From contig NZ_JABSNK010000004.1 of NCBI RefSeq assembly GCF_013294005.1, forward strand, positions 186,001 through 250,000: DNA of 64,000 bases, given 5' to 3'. A program made the position numbers and the translations under genes. Positions 51,869 through 61,193 of this stretch are shown here, piece after piece; positions within the stretch are counted from its first letter, which is position 1; each line of letters starts with the position of its first letter. Origin of the DNA: Flavobacterium gelidicaeli (GTDB taxonomy: Bacteria > Bacteroidota > Bacteroidia > Flavobacteriales > Flavobacteriaceae). The notes beneath the pieces are model-generated. The model did no database searches. It worked only from the letters and a program-made list of their open reading frames with translations, and was not told where the DNA came from.

Positions 51869-52652
51869 TTACATTAACAAAATAAATAATTTCAATCCTG
51901 AATATGGAGTTATTCTAGGATCAGGGTTAGGTAGTTTTACTGAAGATATTGATATAGCATTTACTTTGCCATATAATGAGATTCCAAATTTTCCTGTTTC
52001 TACAGTGCAAGGGCACAAAGGAGCATTGGTTTTTGGGACTATTGGAGATAAAAAAGTAGTAGCTATGCAAGGTCGTTTTCATTATTATGAAGGCTACTCT
52101 ATGAAGGAAGTGACTTTTCCAGTGCGTGTTTTAAAATATTTAGGTGTTAAGAAATTAATTGTTTCTAATGCTTCAGGTGGAGTGAATCCTGATTACAAAA
52201 TAGGAGAAATTATTATTATTAAAGACCATATCAATTTTACTCCAGAGCATCCTTTACGTGGTGCAAACGATGAACGTTTTGGTCCGCGATTTGTAAATAT
52301 GAGCGAGCCTTATTCTAGAAAAATGATCGCTAAAGCAAAAGCGTTAGCAACTGAATTAAATATTGAAGTTAAAGATGGAATATATTTAGGACTTCAAGGC
52401 CCTAGTTTTGAAACTTTGGCAGAATATAAAATGGTGAAAATTCTAGGTGCTGACTGCGTAGGGATGTCTACTGTTCCTGAGGTTATTGTAGCACGTCACA
52501 TGGACTTAGAGACTTTTGGTGTATCAGTAATTACAGATATAGGTGATGAGGCTAATATTGACTCAATATCACATGATGAAGTACTAGAAGCGGCGCAAAA
52601 TGCAGAGCCAAATGTTAGAAAATTAATAAGAGAGTTGATTAAGACTTACTAG
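51840..52652 (+). CDS. punA: Purine-nucleoside phosphorylase
   Basis: The 270-residue enzyme carries the type I PNP patterns: ILGSGLGSF (phosphate loop), VQGHKG, MQGRFHYYEGYSM, SNASGGVNPDY, then FETLAEYKMVKILGADCVGMST and SVITDIGDEA. It splits purine nucleosides with phosphate into base and ribose-1-phosphate for salvage. The start lies inside lpxK (29-base overlap). The end overlaps the convergent hybrid kinase gene by 14 bases, so the two transcripts share a 3' end region. Confidence 0.93.
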   Translation: MWEQVQETVNYINKINNFNPEYGVILGSGLGSFTEDIDIAFTLPYNEIPNFPVSTVQGHKGALVFGTIGDKKVVAMQGRFHYYEGYSMKEVTFPVRVLKYLGVKKLIVSNASGGVNPDYKIGEIIIIKDHINFTPEHPLRGANDERFGPRFVNMSEPYSRKMIAKAKALATELNIEVKDGIYLGLQGPSFETLAEYKMVKILGADCVGMSTVPEVIVARHMDLETFGVSVITDIGDEANIDSISHDEVLEAAQNAEPNVRKLIRELIKTY

Positions 52653-54819
52653 TAGTTAACATGTTATTCATAATAACATTGTAGAAATCTTCGGGAGCGA
52701 ATGGTTTTGTAACCACATCGTTCATACCAAAGGATAATAGCATTTCTCTATTTTCATCTAGAGAAATTGCTGTTATTGCAATTATAGGGGTAATTTCATT
52801 TGACTTCCTGATTTCTCTAGTAGCAATCGTACCATTTATACCAGGTAAGTGCACATCCATTAAAACCATGTCGTAACTATTGTCTTTAACGTTTTTTATG
52901 GCTTCTTCGCCATTATCAATAATAGTACATATAACGCCTTTATTTTCAAGCATTTTTGTAGTAATCATTTGATTGATTTTGTTGTCTTCAACAACAAGGA
53001 ATTTTTTATTTTTTAATATTGCGTAGTCTGAGTTACTTTGTTTTAAGTCGGCTTTTAAGTCATTGTTAATGTCAAATTCTAAATCAAAATAGAACGTAGA
53101 TCCTTTTCCTAATTCGCTGCTTAATTGTATCGTACCTCCCAATATTTCAATTAATTTTTTTACTATCGTTAATCCTAAACCTGTTCCACCATACTTGCGA
53201 TTAATTTCTACTGATCCTTGTGAGAAACTTTCAAATACCGTTTCTAGTTTATCTTTTGATATTCCTATTCCGGTATCAATTATCGTAAAATAAATGTGTG
53301 CTTTTTTGTTATCAAGGATGTTTGTTTTAGTAGTAACAGTTACACTTCCGTCTTTAGTGAACTTAAGTGCGTTGTTTATTAAATTCATGAAAATTTGAGA
53401 CAGCTTAGTAGGATCTCCTACTAAGCTGTCAGGGATATATGAATCTAATTGTAAAGTGAAATTATTATTATTTGTTTTAGCTAAACCGTTTAGAGAATTT
53501 TTAATGTCTTCTAATAATTCTTTTAGATTGAAACTAATATTCTCAATTTCTATTTTGTTAGACTCGATTTTGTTAATCTCTAAAATTTCATTGATGAAGG
53601 TAGAAAGATAATTTCCTGAGAATTTTAAAGAAGAGAGGTAATGTAGTTGAGATTTCTTTGGATTTTCCTCCATTAATAGATGCGTTATTCCGTTGATTGC
53701 ATTTAATGGTGTGCGTAGTTCGTGACTAACTGTAGAAAGAAATTCAGATCGTGCCTTAGATGCTTTTTCTGTTTTTTCTTTTTCGAGGATTAACTCATTA
53801 TTTTTTTCTTTTAAAAGTAAGTTAGTCTTGTTTCTAATAATGTTGTTTTTGTATAATGATAAACTCAATAACGACAAAATAGATATTAAAGCAACAGCGA
53901 GAATATTAATAAGTTTAGAGAATTTATTAGTTTTTTGTTTCTCTGCATTTTGTTTATTAATGCGTTCAATATTTTTTAAACGCTGTGTTTCTTTAAAGTT
54001 TTCATAATCGTCAATACCTAGTTTTTGATTATTTAAAATGTCTATACTCTCTTTTAGGTTTAAGTGTTGTTTTAAATAAGCGTACGCTTTATTTTTTTCA
54101 AGCATTTTTTCATGAACATAGCTTAACGCTAATAAAATATTCGAACGCTGTTGTAGGTTTTTGTCTTTAGTGCTTAATTCGTAAGCTTTGTTAAAGTAAT
54201 TTAAAGCAAAATTATTTCTTTTGCTATCAGATTCTATAAGTCCCATTTGATAGTAGGCTTCTGTTTTTGACTCTGAATTTTTAACAGTGGTGGGTAAAGT
54301 GATTATAGCATTGAATAAATTTTTGCTTTTTTCAAGGTTGCCTTTTTCTCTAAAAATTATTGCTTTTTGAAGATTTATTAGATAGAAATCATCGGTGATT
54401 TTTAAAGCTCTTTTAATTTGTTCACTTTTGTTGAAGTAAATAGTTGCTGTGTTAAAATCTCCTTTTCGACTTTTGGTTAAACCAAGGTAATAATAAGCTT
54501 CAGAACGCTCAACGGAGATTGGGAAATTTTCAAAAAGCGTAATGCTCTCTGTAAGAAAATTTGTAGCATCATTATTTTTATTAAGATCATAATATATTTT
54601 TCCTAAATGAAATGTTTGAATCGCTTGATTTAATTTGTCTGAATTTACCTCACTGTAATTGATTGCTTTTTGAGTGTAATCAATTGCATTTTTATAGTTG
54701 TTTTTTAGAATGTTAGTTTGAGCTGCTTTGTTATAAAAAGAAATGCTATCTACAGGCTCTTTGTCTTGAGCGTATAGAAGTGAGTTAAAAAAAACAATAA
54801 AAAACACAAAACATTTCAT
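52639..54819 (-). CDS. TPR-sensor hybrid histidine kinase
   Basis: The 726-residue protein starts with a signal peptide (AQDK near residue 17) and periplasmic TPR repeats (about 25-260). A membrane span (about 303-323) and coiled coil follow. HisKA (SHELRTPLNAI, phospho-His366) and the HATPase domain (NLINNALKFT, DTGIGIS, GGTGLGLTIV) come next, and a C-terminal receiver (VVEDNKINQ, phospho-Asp655 in MDVHLPG, then Lys in VTKPF). It is a hybrid sensor whose receiver could pass phosphate onwards; no Hpt or output regulator is adjacent. It starts 14 bases after the gap gene on the same strand, so both are probably in one transcript. The signal sensed is unknown. Confidence 0.93.
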   Translation of the reverse strand: MKCFVFFIVFFNSLLYAQDKEPVDSISFYNKAAQTNILKNNYKNAIDYTQKAINYSEVNSDKLNQAIQTFHLGKIYYDLNKNNDATNFLTESITLFENFPISVERSEAYYYLGLTKSRKGDFNTATIYFNKSEQIKRALKITDDFYLINLQKAIIFREKGNLEKSKNLFNAIITLPTTVKNSESKTEAYYQMGLIESDSKRNNFALNYFNKAYELSTKDKNLQQRSNILLALSYVHEKMLEKNKAYAYLKQHLNLKESIDILNNQKLGIDDYENFKETQRLKNIERINKQNAEKQKTNKFSKLINILAVALISILSLLSLSLYKNNIIRNKTNLLLKEKNNELILEKEKTEKASKARSEFLSTVSHELRTPLNAINGITHLLMEENPKKSQLHYLSSLKFSGNYLSTFINEILEINKIESNKIEIENISFNLKELLEDIKNSLNGLAKTNNNNFTLQLDSYIPDSLVGDPTKLSQIFMNLINNALKFTKDGSVTVTTKTNILDNKKAHIYFTIIDTGIGISKDKLETVFESFSQGSVEINRKYGGTGLGLTIVKKLIEILGGTIQLSSELGKGSTFYFDLEFDINNDLKADLKQSNSDYAILKNKKFLVVEDNKINQMITTKMLENKGVICTIIDNGEEAIKNVKDNSYDMVLMDVHLPGINGTIATREIRKSNEITPIIAITAISLDENREMLLSFGMNDVVTKPFAPEDFYNVIMNNMLTTSKS

Positions 54820-54833
54820 TTAGTTTTTCTGTA

Positions 54834-55832
54834 TTATTTTGCCATTGTTAGCAATATTAAGTCGATTAATCGTGATGAATAGCCAATTTCATTATCATAC
54901 CAGCCTACAACTTTTACCATTTTATCGATAACCGATGTTAGCTGTGCATCAAAAACACAAGAATTTTTATTTCCAATAATGTCAACTGATACTATAGGGT
55001 CTTCTGTGTAATCTAAGATTCCTTTTAAATTATTTTGAGCTGCATTTTTAAAAGCAGCATTAATTTCTTCAATTGTCACGGCGCGTTTCACATTAAATGT
55101 AATGTCTGTCAATGAGCCATCAGGTACAGGTACACGAATACCACAGCCTCCTATTTTTCCCTCTAATGTAGGGAAAATTTTTGTCAATGCCTTTGCTGCA
55201 CCAGTTGTTGTAGGAACAATTGATTGGCTAGCACCGCGAGCTCTACGTAGATCCTTATGGGGTTGGTCATGTAAACTCTGGTCTGTTGTGTAAGAATGTA
55301 TTGTGGTAATGTAAGCTTGCTCTATGCCACATAATTCTTTTATTACTTTCATCATTGGTGCTGCATTATTTGTTGTGCAGCTCGCATTTGATATAATTTT
55401 TTCTGTACCGTTTAATATATGTTCATTAACACCTAAGACTACTGTTTTTATAGTGTCAACTTCTGATGGAGCAGATAAAATTACTTTTTTTGCTCCAGCA
55501 ATAATATGACTATTTAACTCGTCAAAGGTTTTGTATTTTCCTGTTGATTCTATTACATAATCAATGTTTAACGCCTTCCAATCTAGGTTCGCAATGCTCT
55601 TTTCGTGAAAAAAAGCAAAAAACTGTTCCTCAATATAGAAACCGTTTTTATCTAGATTTATTGTGTGGGGTAAAACCCCATGTATGCTATCGTATTTTAA
55701 TAAATGAGCCATTGTCTTCGTATCGGCAATGTCATTTATAGCTACAACCTCTATTTTTGGATGGTTTAGAAGTAGGCGAAATAAATTTCTGCCTATTCTC
55801 CCAAAACCATTTATGGCAACTCTTGTTTTCAA
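54834..55832 (-). CDS. gap: Glyceraldehyde-3-phosphate dehydrogenase
   Basis: The 332-residue enzyme has the NAD-binding INGFGRIGRN, the catalytic SNASCTTNN (Cys152), TTIHSYTTDQ (His179), the RRARGASQSIVPTTTGAAKAL block and WYDNEIGYSSR. It oxidises glyceraldehyde-3-phosphate with NAD and phosphate in glycolysis, or runs in reverse for gluconeogenesis. It is closely followed by a hybrid histidine kinase gene (14 bases) and preceded by lipA (51 bases). Bacteroidota often have more than one gap gene; whether this is the main one cannot be told here. Confidence 0.96.
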   Translation of the reverse strand: MKTRVAINGFGRIGRNLFRLLLNHPKIEVVAINDIADTKTMAHLLKYDSIHGVLPHTINLDKNGFYIEEQFFAFFHEKSIANLDWKALNIDYVIESTGKYKTFDELNSHIIAGAKKVILSAPSEVDTIKTVVLGVNEHILNGTEKIISNASCTTNNAAPMMKVIKELCGIEQAYITTIHSYTTDQSLHDQPHKDLRRARGASQSIVPTTTGAAKALTKIFPTLEGKIGGCGIRVPVPDGSLTDITFNVKRAVTIEEINAAFKNAAQNNLKGILDYTEDPIVSVDIIGNKNSCVFDAQLTSVIDKMVKVVGWYDNEIGYSSRLIDLILLTMAK

Positions 55833-55883
55833 TTTTTATGGCGAGATCTCTTAATCGATTAATAAAACAACCGACTAAATATT

Positions 55884-56753
55884 TTATAAAATATGTTTTT
55901 GTGCTTTGTAAGAAGAACGAACTAAAGGTCCGCTTTCTACATGTCTGAAACCTAATTCTAATCCAAATTGCTCGTATTTTGCAAATTGCTCAGGCGTGAT
56001 AAATTCTTTAACAGGCAAATGCTTTTTACTTGGTTGCAAGTATTGACCTATAGTCACAATATCAACATTAGCATCGCGAAGGTCTCTCATTGTTTGGTAA
56101 ACTTCATCTTCTTGTTCACCAAGACCTAACATAATACCAGACTTGGTACGCTTGATTCCTTTTTCTTTCAGGTAACGTAACACCTCTAGGCTTCGGTCGT
56201 ATTTTGCTTGAATACGTACTTCACGTGTCAATCTACGTACTGTTTCCATATTGTGAGAAACTACCTCAGGATTTGCTTCAACTACACGGTCTATGTTTCT
56301 TTCGATTCCTTGAAAATCAGGAATCAGAGTTTCTAGAGTAGTATTTGGGTTCATTCTACGGATAGCTTTTACGGTTTCAATCCAAATAATTGATCCACCA
56401 TCTTTTAAATCATCTCTATCAACGCTAGTAATTACTGCATGTTTGATGTTCATGATTTTAATAGAGCGTGCTACTTTTTCAGGTTCATCCCAGTCAACTG
56501 TTTCAGGTCTTCCTGTTTTTACACCGCAAAAACCACAAGAGCGAGTGCAGGTATTTCCTAAAATCATAAAAGTAGCAGTTCCTTCACCCCAGCATTCGCC
56601 CATATTTGGACAACTACCAGAAGCACAAATTGTATTTAAGCTATATTTATCTACTAAGCCACGTAACTCAGTATATTTTTGTCCTATTGGGAGTTTTACC
56701 TTTAGCCATTTTGGTTTTGCAACAGGTAAATTAGTATCTATAATAGTTTCCAT
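55884..56753 (-). CDS. lipA: Lipoyl synthase
   Basis: The 289-residue radical-SAM enzyme has the auxiliary cluster motif [12 protein letters not shown] and the radical-SAM motif CTRSCGFC. It ends with the conserved VRSSYKAQ, whose Ser completes the auxiliary 4Fe-4S ligands. It inserts two sulfur atoms into octanoyl chains attached by LipB. The upstream spacer is 218 bases with a terminator belonging to the tonB gene. It may be cotranscribed with gap and the hybrid kinase (spacing 51 and 14 bases). Confidence 0.97.
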   Translation of the reverse strand: METIIDTNLPVAKPKWLKVKLPIGQKYTELRGLVDKYSLNTICASGSCPNMGECWGEGTATFMILGNTCTRSCGFCGVKTGRPETVDWDEPEKVARSIKIMNIKHAVITSVDRDDLKDGGSIIWIETVKAIRRMNPNTTLETLIPDFQGIERNIDRVVEANPEVVSHNMETVRRLTREVRIQAKYDRSLEVLRYLKEKGIKRTKSGIMLGLGEQEDEVYQTMRDLRDANVDIVTIGQYLQPSKKHLPVKEFITPEQFAKYEQFGLELGFRHVESGPLVRSSYKAQKHIL

Positions 56754-56933
56754 AAATTAATTTTCAATACTACAAAGATAGGTAAAGTGTATTTAAAATA
56801 TAGCGATTAACATCCCAAGGTTTGAGATACTTTTTTATTAGAAGAAAGTGGTTTTTGTTTTAGTAGCTATTTTCAAACATGACGTTTTAAACGATCAGAT
56901 ACTTAATTTGTAAAAAAGTTGTTTTGTAAAATA

Positions 56934-56965
56934 AAAAAAGCATAATCGGTTAGATTATGCTTTTT
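56934..56965 (-). terminator. Terminator after the tonB gene
   Basis: AAAGCATAATC and GATTATGCTTT pair with a five-base loop, close to the minus-strand tonB stop at 56972, followed by T residues. Confidence 0.85.
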
Positions 56966-56971
56966 AAATTA

Positions 56972-57805
56972 TTAATTTACTTGAACCATTATGGGTAAGT
57001 TGTAGGCAGTACGAACTACTTGTTTATCGATCATTCCTGGTAACCATTTTGTTCTCATTGATTTCAAAACACGAATAGCTTCTTTGTCTAATCCGTAACC
57101 AGGGTTATTTTTTACTTGTATGTTGCTCATTGAGCCGTCTTTCTCTACCACAAAGGATACATATATTTTTAGGGTTTTTTCATTGTAAATTTCTTGAGAT
57201 TCAAATTTATTAGCCACAAAAGCATAAAATTTATTGATTCCTCCTGGAAATTCTGGTAATTTATCTAAAATAGCGCTTGTTACTAACGTGTCACCATAGT
57301 TAGTAGGTGTGCTAAAAACTACATTGTTACCTTTTGAAGGAAGGGTAGGGTTTTTACCTATAACTCCAGCTGTGTTGTTAGTGGTTGGTTGTATGACAAC
57401 AGCCTCAACATTAGTTGCTATATCTGGCGTTGCAAGCTCAGGTTTTACAATCGTAGGATTTACTAATTGCTTTTTAATAGTAACTTCGGGGATTTTCTCC
57501 ACAATTGATTTTACCGCTGGCATTTCTCTAATAGGTTCAGCTACTGGAGGGGGTATGTTTGCGATTTCAATAATTCTCTCAATTGGGTCTAATGGAGAAG
57601 AAGATGTTATCGTACTACTAGTTTGAAATAATCCTACTACCTTAGGGATGTACACTATAGTTGCGCATAATAACACACCTATGAAGAGTGCAGTCAAAGA
57701 TGTTTTTCCGCTGTCTTGACGCAATTGGTAGGCTCCGTATTCCTTGTTTTTGTGCTCGAAAACTAGATTAATCCAGTTCGCTTCGTAGATGCTTTGTTTT
57801 GACAT
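56972..57805 (-). CDS. Energy transducer TonB
   Basis: The 277-residue protein has a Bacteroidota-type cytoplasmic N-terminus (EANWINLVFEHKNKEYGAYQL). One membrane span (about 36-54) and a Pro/Glu/Ile-rich linker (about 75-150) follow, then the TonB C-terminal domain (about 185-277: FVVEKDGSMSNIQVKNNPGYGLDKEAIRVLKSM). TonB couples inner-membrane proton motive force to outer-membrane receptors such as those in this window. No exbB/exbD genes are adjacent, so it relies on partners elsewhere. It stands alone, about 185 bases from the sigma-factor gene. Confidence 0.94.
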   Translation of the reverse strand: MSKQSIYEANWINLVFEHKNKEYGAYQLRQDSGKTSLTALFIGVLLCATIVYIPKVVGLFQTSSTITSSSPLDPIERIIEIANIPPPVAEPIREMPAVKSIVEKIPEVTIKKQLVNPTIVKPELATPDIATNVEAVVIQPTTNNTAGVIGKNPTLPSKGNNVVFSTPTNYGDTLVTSAILDKLPEFPGGINKFYAFVANKFESQEIYNEKTLKIYVSFVVEKDGSMSNIQVKNNPGYGLDKEAIRVLKSMRTKWLPGMIDKQVVRTAYNLPIMVQVN

Positions 57806-57990
57806 AGTTTAAAGATTTAAAGGTTAGGTAATTATTAAATCATAAGCAAAAAGGTATTTAAGTTAAAACGAAAATCACAAGAATTTTATTACTGTAATTT
57901 AGTTAATTTTTAAATACAAAAGCATTTAATTTGTTAATATGTTTAAAATAATTTAAACATATCATTTTTTAAGTGTGAAATGGGTGGTGT

Positions 57991-58542
57991 TTACCTTTTG
58001 TTTCTAATGATTTCAGCCAGTAGCTTCTTAGCGCGAAGCAATTTTACCTTTATATTACTTAATGGTTCATTTATAGTTGTAGCTATTTCTTGATAACTCA
58101 TTTCTTGAAAATAACGCAATTGAATTACTTCTTGATAATGTGGTTTTAGCTCTTTAATGTAACGTAATAAGCGAGAAAGGTTTTGTTCAGTAATCAATTC
58201 GTCTTCTGCAGATGGAGTGGTATCTGCAATATTGTATGCTTTTTGATCTTCTTTGTCAGTGATCTCAACAAAAAGACTGGATTTCTTTTTGCGTAATAAA
58301 TCAATATGTACATTTTTAGCAATACTAATTAACCAGGTGTTAAACTGAAATTCAGGATTGTAAGTGGCTATTTTGTCAAATGCCTTAGAGAATGTTTCAA
58401 TGGTGATATCTTCAGCACTAGTTTCATTTTCTGTTCGTTTGAGTATAAAACCATACACTTCATTCCAGTAATGATTCAATAGAAAGGTAAAGGCAGTTTG
58501 GTCCCCTTTTTTAGCTTTTTCTATTTGAGTTATTATTTCCAA
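57991..58542 (-). CDS. ECF-type RNA polymerase sigma factor
   Basis: The 183-residue protein has sigma region 2 (FLLNHYWNEVYGFILKRTENETSAEDITIETFSKAF, with RTENETSAEDITIETF typical) and region 4 (LRYFQEMSYQEIATTINEPLSNIKVKLLRAKKLL). A short linker of about 40 residues joins them. ECF sigma factors redirect transcription on an envelope or stress signal. No anti-sigma gene is adjacent: the gene upstream is the GT2 glycosyltransferase, whose stop overlaps this start by 10 bases on the same strand. The target genes are unknown. Confidence 0.9.
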   Translation of the reverse strand: MEIITQIEKAKKGDQTAFTFLLNHYWNEVYGFILKRTENETSAEDITIETFSKAFDKIATYNPEFQFNTWLISIAKNVHIDLLRKKKSSLFVEITDKEDQKAYNIADTTPSAEDELITEQNLSRLLRYIKELKPHYQEVIQLRYFQEMSYQEIATTINEPLSNIKVKLLRAKKLLAEIIRNKR

Positions 58543-59639
58543 TTTGCTGGTTTTGAGAAAATATTAGCGAAAAATATATTAATTTGTGTGAATATAAGTA
58601 CTATTTCGACAATAGGAAACCAATATTTTAAATCTTTTTCATTTAATTTTCCTGCAGTATATCCTACCACTGTCCAAGCGCAGCTATATCTAATTAAAAT
58701 CAAGGAGAGTACAATTATCCATTGAAATTGAAATGCTAATAAAATTATAGGTAAAATAAGGAATAACAATTGAGAGCAATAAAAAACACCAAGCTTTATT
58801 TGATCTCTTTTTTTATAAAAATTTGCTGTTGCAATATGGCGTCTCTTTTGCGTAAGCCAGTCTGAATATTTTGTTTTAGGTTTAGAATACGTAAAACTAT
58901 CTGGAGAGTAAGCTATAGTTGTGTTTTTTGCTGTTGCGGCTTCATTAATGAATAAATCATCATCACCTGAGCGAACTTGAATGTGGTTGATAAACCCATT
59001 TACATTAAAGAAAACGTCTTTTTTATAGGCTAGATTTCTTCCTACACCCATATAAGGACTTCCTATTTTAGCCCAAGAAAAATATTGTAATGCTGTCATT
59101 ACCGTTTCAAAACGAATTATTTTATTTAAGAACGATTTTGCTATTTTTTCATAACCACCATATCCTAAAACAATCGTTTTTTGCATTGTAAATTGTGAGC
59201 TCATTGCTGTGATCCAATCTTTTGAAGTTGGGTAACAATCAGCATCTGTAAAAAGGAGGTAATCTTTACTTGCTGTTTTGATACCTAAAGTTAATGCATA
59301 TTTTTTATTACCCCAAAAAGCTTCATTGTTCTCAACTTTTACAAGGCGGATGTTGTTGTATTTTTTTTCGAATTCTTCAAAAAGTTCTAACGTATTATCA
59401 CTAGAAGCATCATCGATTAAGATAATTTCAAAGTCGGGATAATCTTGTTCAGCTAAAAGCGGAATGAATTGTTTTACATTTTCCTCTTCGTTTTTAGCAC
59501 AAACAATTACAGAAATAGGTAGTTTTTTAGGGGTTACTTTTTGCTTTTTTGCGAAAGCGAACTTCCCAAAAACAACTAAATAGTAAAGAACCTGAAGAAA
59601 AACAATAAAAATAAAAAAGTAAAGAATTAGTATAAGCAT
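58533..59639 (-). CDS. Membrane GT2 glycosyltransferase
   Basis: The 368-residue protein has an N-terminal membrane span and a GT-A catalytic domain with VIVCAKNEEENV, then LIDDASSDNT, then FTDADCYPTSKDW (DXD) and LTQKRRH, the Q-x-x-R-R-type motif of processive enzymes. Two or three C-terminal spans follow. The arrangement resembles polymer-forming or lipid-linked sugar synthases. It overlaps the ECF sigma gene by 10 bases, and both may be one unit. The substrate is unknown; a role in surface glycan assembly is inferred. Confidence 0.88.
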   Translation of the reverse strand: MLILILYFFIFIVFLQVLYYLVVFGKFAFAKKQKVTPKKLPISVIVCAKNEEENVKQFIPLLAEQDYPDFEIILIDDASSDNTLELFEEFEKKYNNIRLVKVENNEAFWGNKKYALTLGIKTASKDYLLFTDADCYPTSKDWITAMSSQFTMQKTIVLGYGGYEKIAKSFLNKIIRFETVMTALQYFSWAKIGSPYMGVGRNLAYKKDVFFNVNGFINHIQVRSGDDDLFINEAATAKNTTIAYSPDSFTYSKPKTKYSDWLTQKRRHIATANFYKKRDQIKLGVFYCSQLLFLILPIILLAFQFQWIIVLSLILIRYSCAWTVVGYTAGKLNEKDLKYWFPIVEIVLIFTQINIFFANIFSKPANWK

Positions 59640-59749
59640 CAGAGTTTAATGTGTGTTTAAATCGTCTGCAAAGGTATGAATACAATTAGTAAGTTTATAT
59701 TTTAAATTATGAATTTTATAATAAATTATCGAGGACATTTTTTCATTTC
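59640..59749. other. Short spacer between the GT2 gene and the PaiB remnant
   Basis: This roughly 110-base AT-rich segment lies upstream of the minus-strand GT2 gene. No promoter box or hairpin is convincing. Confidence 0.4.
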
Positions 59750-60131
59750 TTATGCTATTACTATAGCTTCTGGTTGCACTTTCTTTTCTAACTCCAAAAT
59801 AATGTTTTGATAATTTTTTGTATCTCTATTTTGAGATAACTTTTTAGTAGCTTCAATTGCAGTAATATTTATTTCAAAGGCTACAATTCCGCGGCTTTGT
59901 AGCATTATTTTAGTAGTTAAGTCATCAGCTTTTTACTGGATTTTCTTTTGATAGCTGTCCTTCTAAAATAGTGTTTCTCGTTTCATCTGTACTTAATACT
60001 AACGGAATATGCGTAATGCATAATTTTAAAGCTGTTTAATTGATCAAAAGGTCAAAACCATTTTCTTGGATAAATTGGTTTATTTCTTCAGTATTTTTAT
60101 TCTTATAAATGTCAGTAGTGTATATTTTGAT
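59750..60131 (-). pseudogene. Decayed PaiB-like FMN-binding regulator gene
   Basis: On the minus strand the codon at 60129-60131 is ATC where the start ATG would be, just after the murB stop. The frame reads IYTTDIYKNKNTEEINQFI and QENGFDLLIN, then an in-frame TAA (60036-60038). It goes on ITHIPLVLSTDETRNTI and EGQLSKENPVKS to a second stop. A large internal part is missing, and another frame resumes with QSRGIVAFEINITAIEA, KLSQNRDTKNYQNII, and LELEKK before the final stop at 59750. These are the N-terminal, central and C-terminal hallmarks of PaiB-like FMN-binding proteins (about 200 residues). Lost start, one nonsense change, an internal deletion of about 70 codons and a frameshift show decay. 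Confidence 0.8.
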
Positions 60132-60132
60132 A

Positions 60133-61146
60133 CTAGATTATGTTGACTTCGGCTTCAATATGTATGCCGTACGTGCGGAATATAGTTTGCTGTATTTCTT
60201 TGGATACATCCAAAATTTCCTGACCAGTAGCGTTGCCGTAATTTACTAAAACTAAAGCTTGGTTTTTATGAACACCAGCATCACCAAAACGTTTTCCTTT
60301 AAAACCTGCTTGCTCAATTAACCATCCTGCAGGGACTTTTACTTCGGTTGCTGAGATTTCAAAATATTTCATTTCTGGAAATTTAGCGTGGATAGGTTCA
60401 AATTCAGATTTAGAAATGATAGGGTTTTTAAAAAAACTTCCGCTGTTTCCTAATTCTTTTGGATCAGGTAATTTACTTTGACGAATGGCAATAACGGCAT
60501 TACTAACGTCTCTTAAACTGGGAATTGTTATGTTTTTTTTATCCAATTCGCCTGTGATGTCTCCGTATGAAGTATTTATTTTATGGTTGCGTTTGGTCAA
60601 TTTAAAAACTACTGATGTAATGATATATTGGTCTTTTACATCGTTTTTAAAAATGCTTTCGCGGTATCCAAAATGGCATTCTTCTTTATTAAATGCAACA
60701 CTTTCTTGATTTGCAATGGCAACCGTATTGCATGAAACAAAACAGTCTTTAATTTCGGTGCCGTAAGCGCCAATGTTTTGAACTGGTGTTGTGCCTACGT
60801 TTCCAGGAATAAGCGACATGTTTTCTAGTCCGCCAAAATCTTGATTTATAGTCCATAGCACAAATTCATGCCAGTTTTCACCCGCCTGACTTTCGACCCA
60901 AACAAAATCCTCATCTTCGTCAATTATTTTTTTTCCTTTTAGATCAATATGTATTACAAGTGCGTCAATATCCTGCGTTAATAGCATATTGCTGCCGCCA
61001 CCTAATATGAATTTAGTAACTGATTGGGTTGTTGCTAAAAGTGTTTTTAATTCGGTAACAGACTTTATTGCAATGAATTGTTTTGCTTTGGCTTCGATGC
61101 CAAAAGTATTGTAGTTTTTTAAAGAAAAATTATGTTGAATTTCCAT
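60133..61146 (-). CDS. murB: UDP-N-acetylenolpyruvoylglucosamine reductase
   Basis: The 337-residue type I MurB has the FAD-binding ILGGGSNMLL, SLIPGNVGTTPVQNIGAYG, the catalytic SGSFFKNP and GWLIEQAGFKG. The C-terminal domain closes with VNYGNATGQEIL and an E-x-x-I terminus. It reduces enolpyruvyl-UDP-GlcNAc to UDP-MurNAc with NADPH in peptidoglycan synthesis. A 47-base gap follows the asparagine synthase gene on the same strand. The downstream pseudogene begins right at its stop. Confidence 0.95.
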   Translation of the reverse strand: MEIQHNFSLKNYNTFGIEAKAKQFIAIKSVTELKTLLATTQSVTKFILGGGSNMLLTQDIDALVIHIDLKGKKIIDEDEDFVWVESQAGENWHEFVLWTINQDFGGLENMSLIPGNVGTTPVQNIGAYGTEIKDCFVSCNTVAIANQESVAFNKEECHFGYRESIFKNDVKDQYIITSVVFKLTKRNHKINTSYGDITGELDKKNITIPSLRDVSNAVIAIRQSKLPDPKELGNSGSFFKNPIISKSEFEPIHAKFPEMKYFEISATEVKVPAGWLIEQAGFKGKRFGDAGVHKNQALVLVNYGNATGQEILDVSKEIQQTIFRTYGIHIEAEVNII

Positions 61147-61193
61147 AAAAGTAAATGCTTTGTATTAAGGTGAACAAGTTTCAAAAGTAAGAA

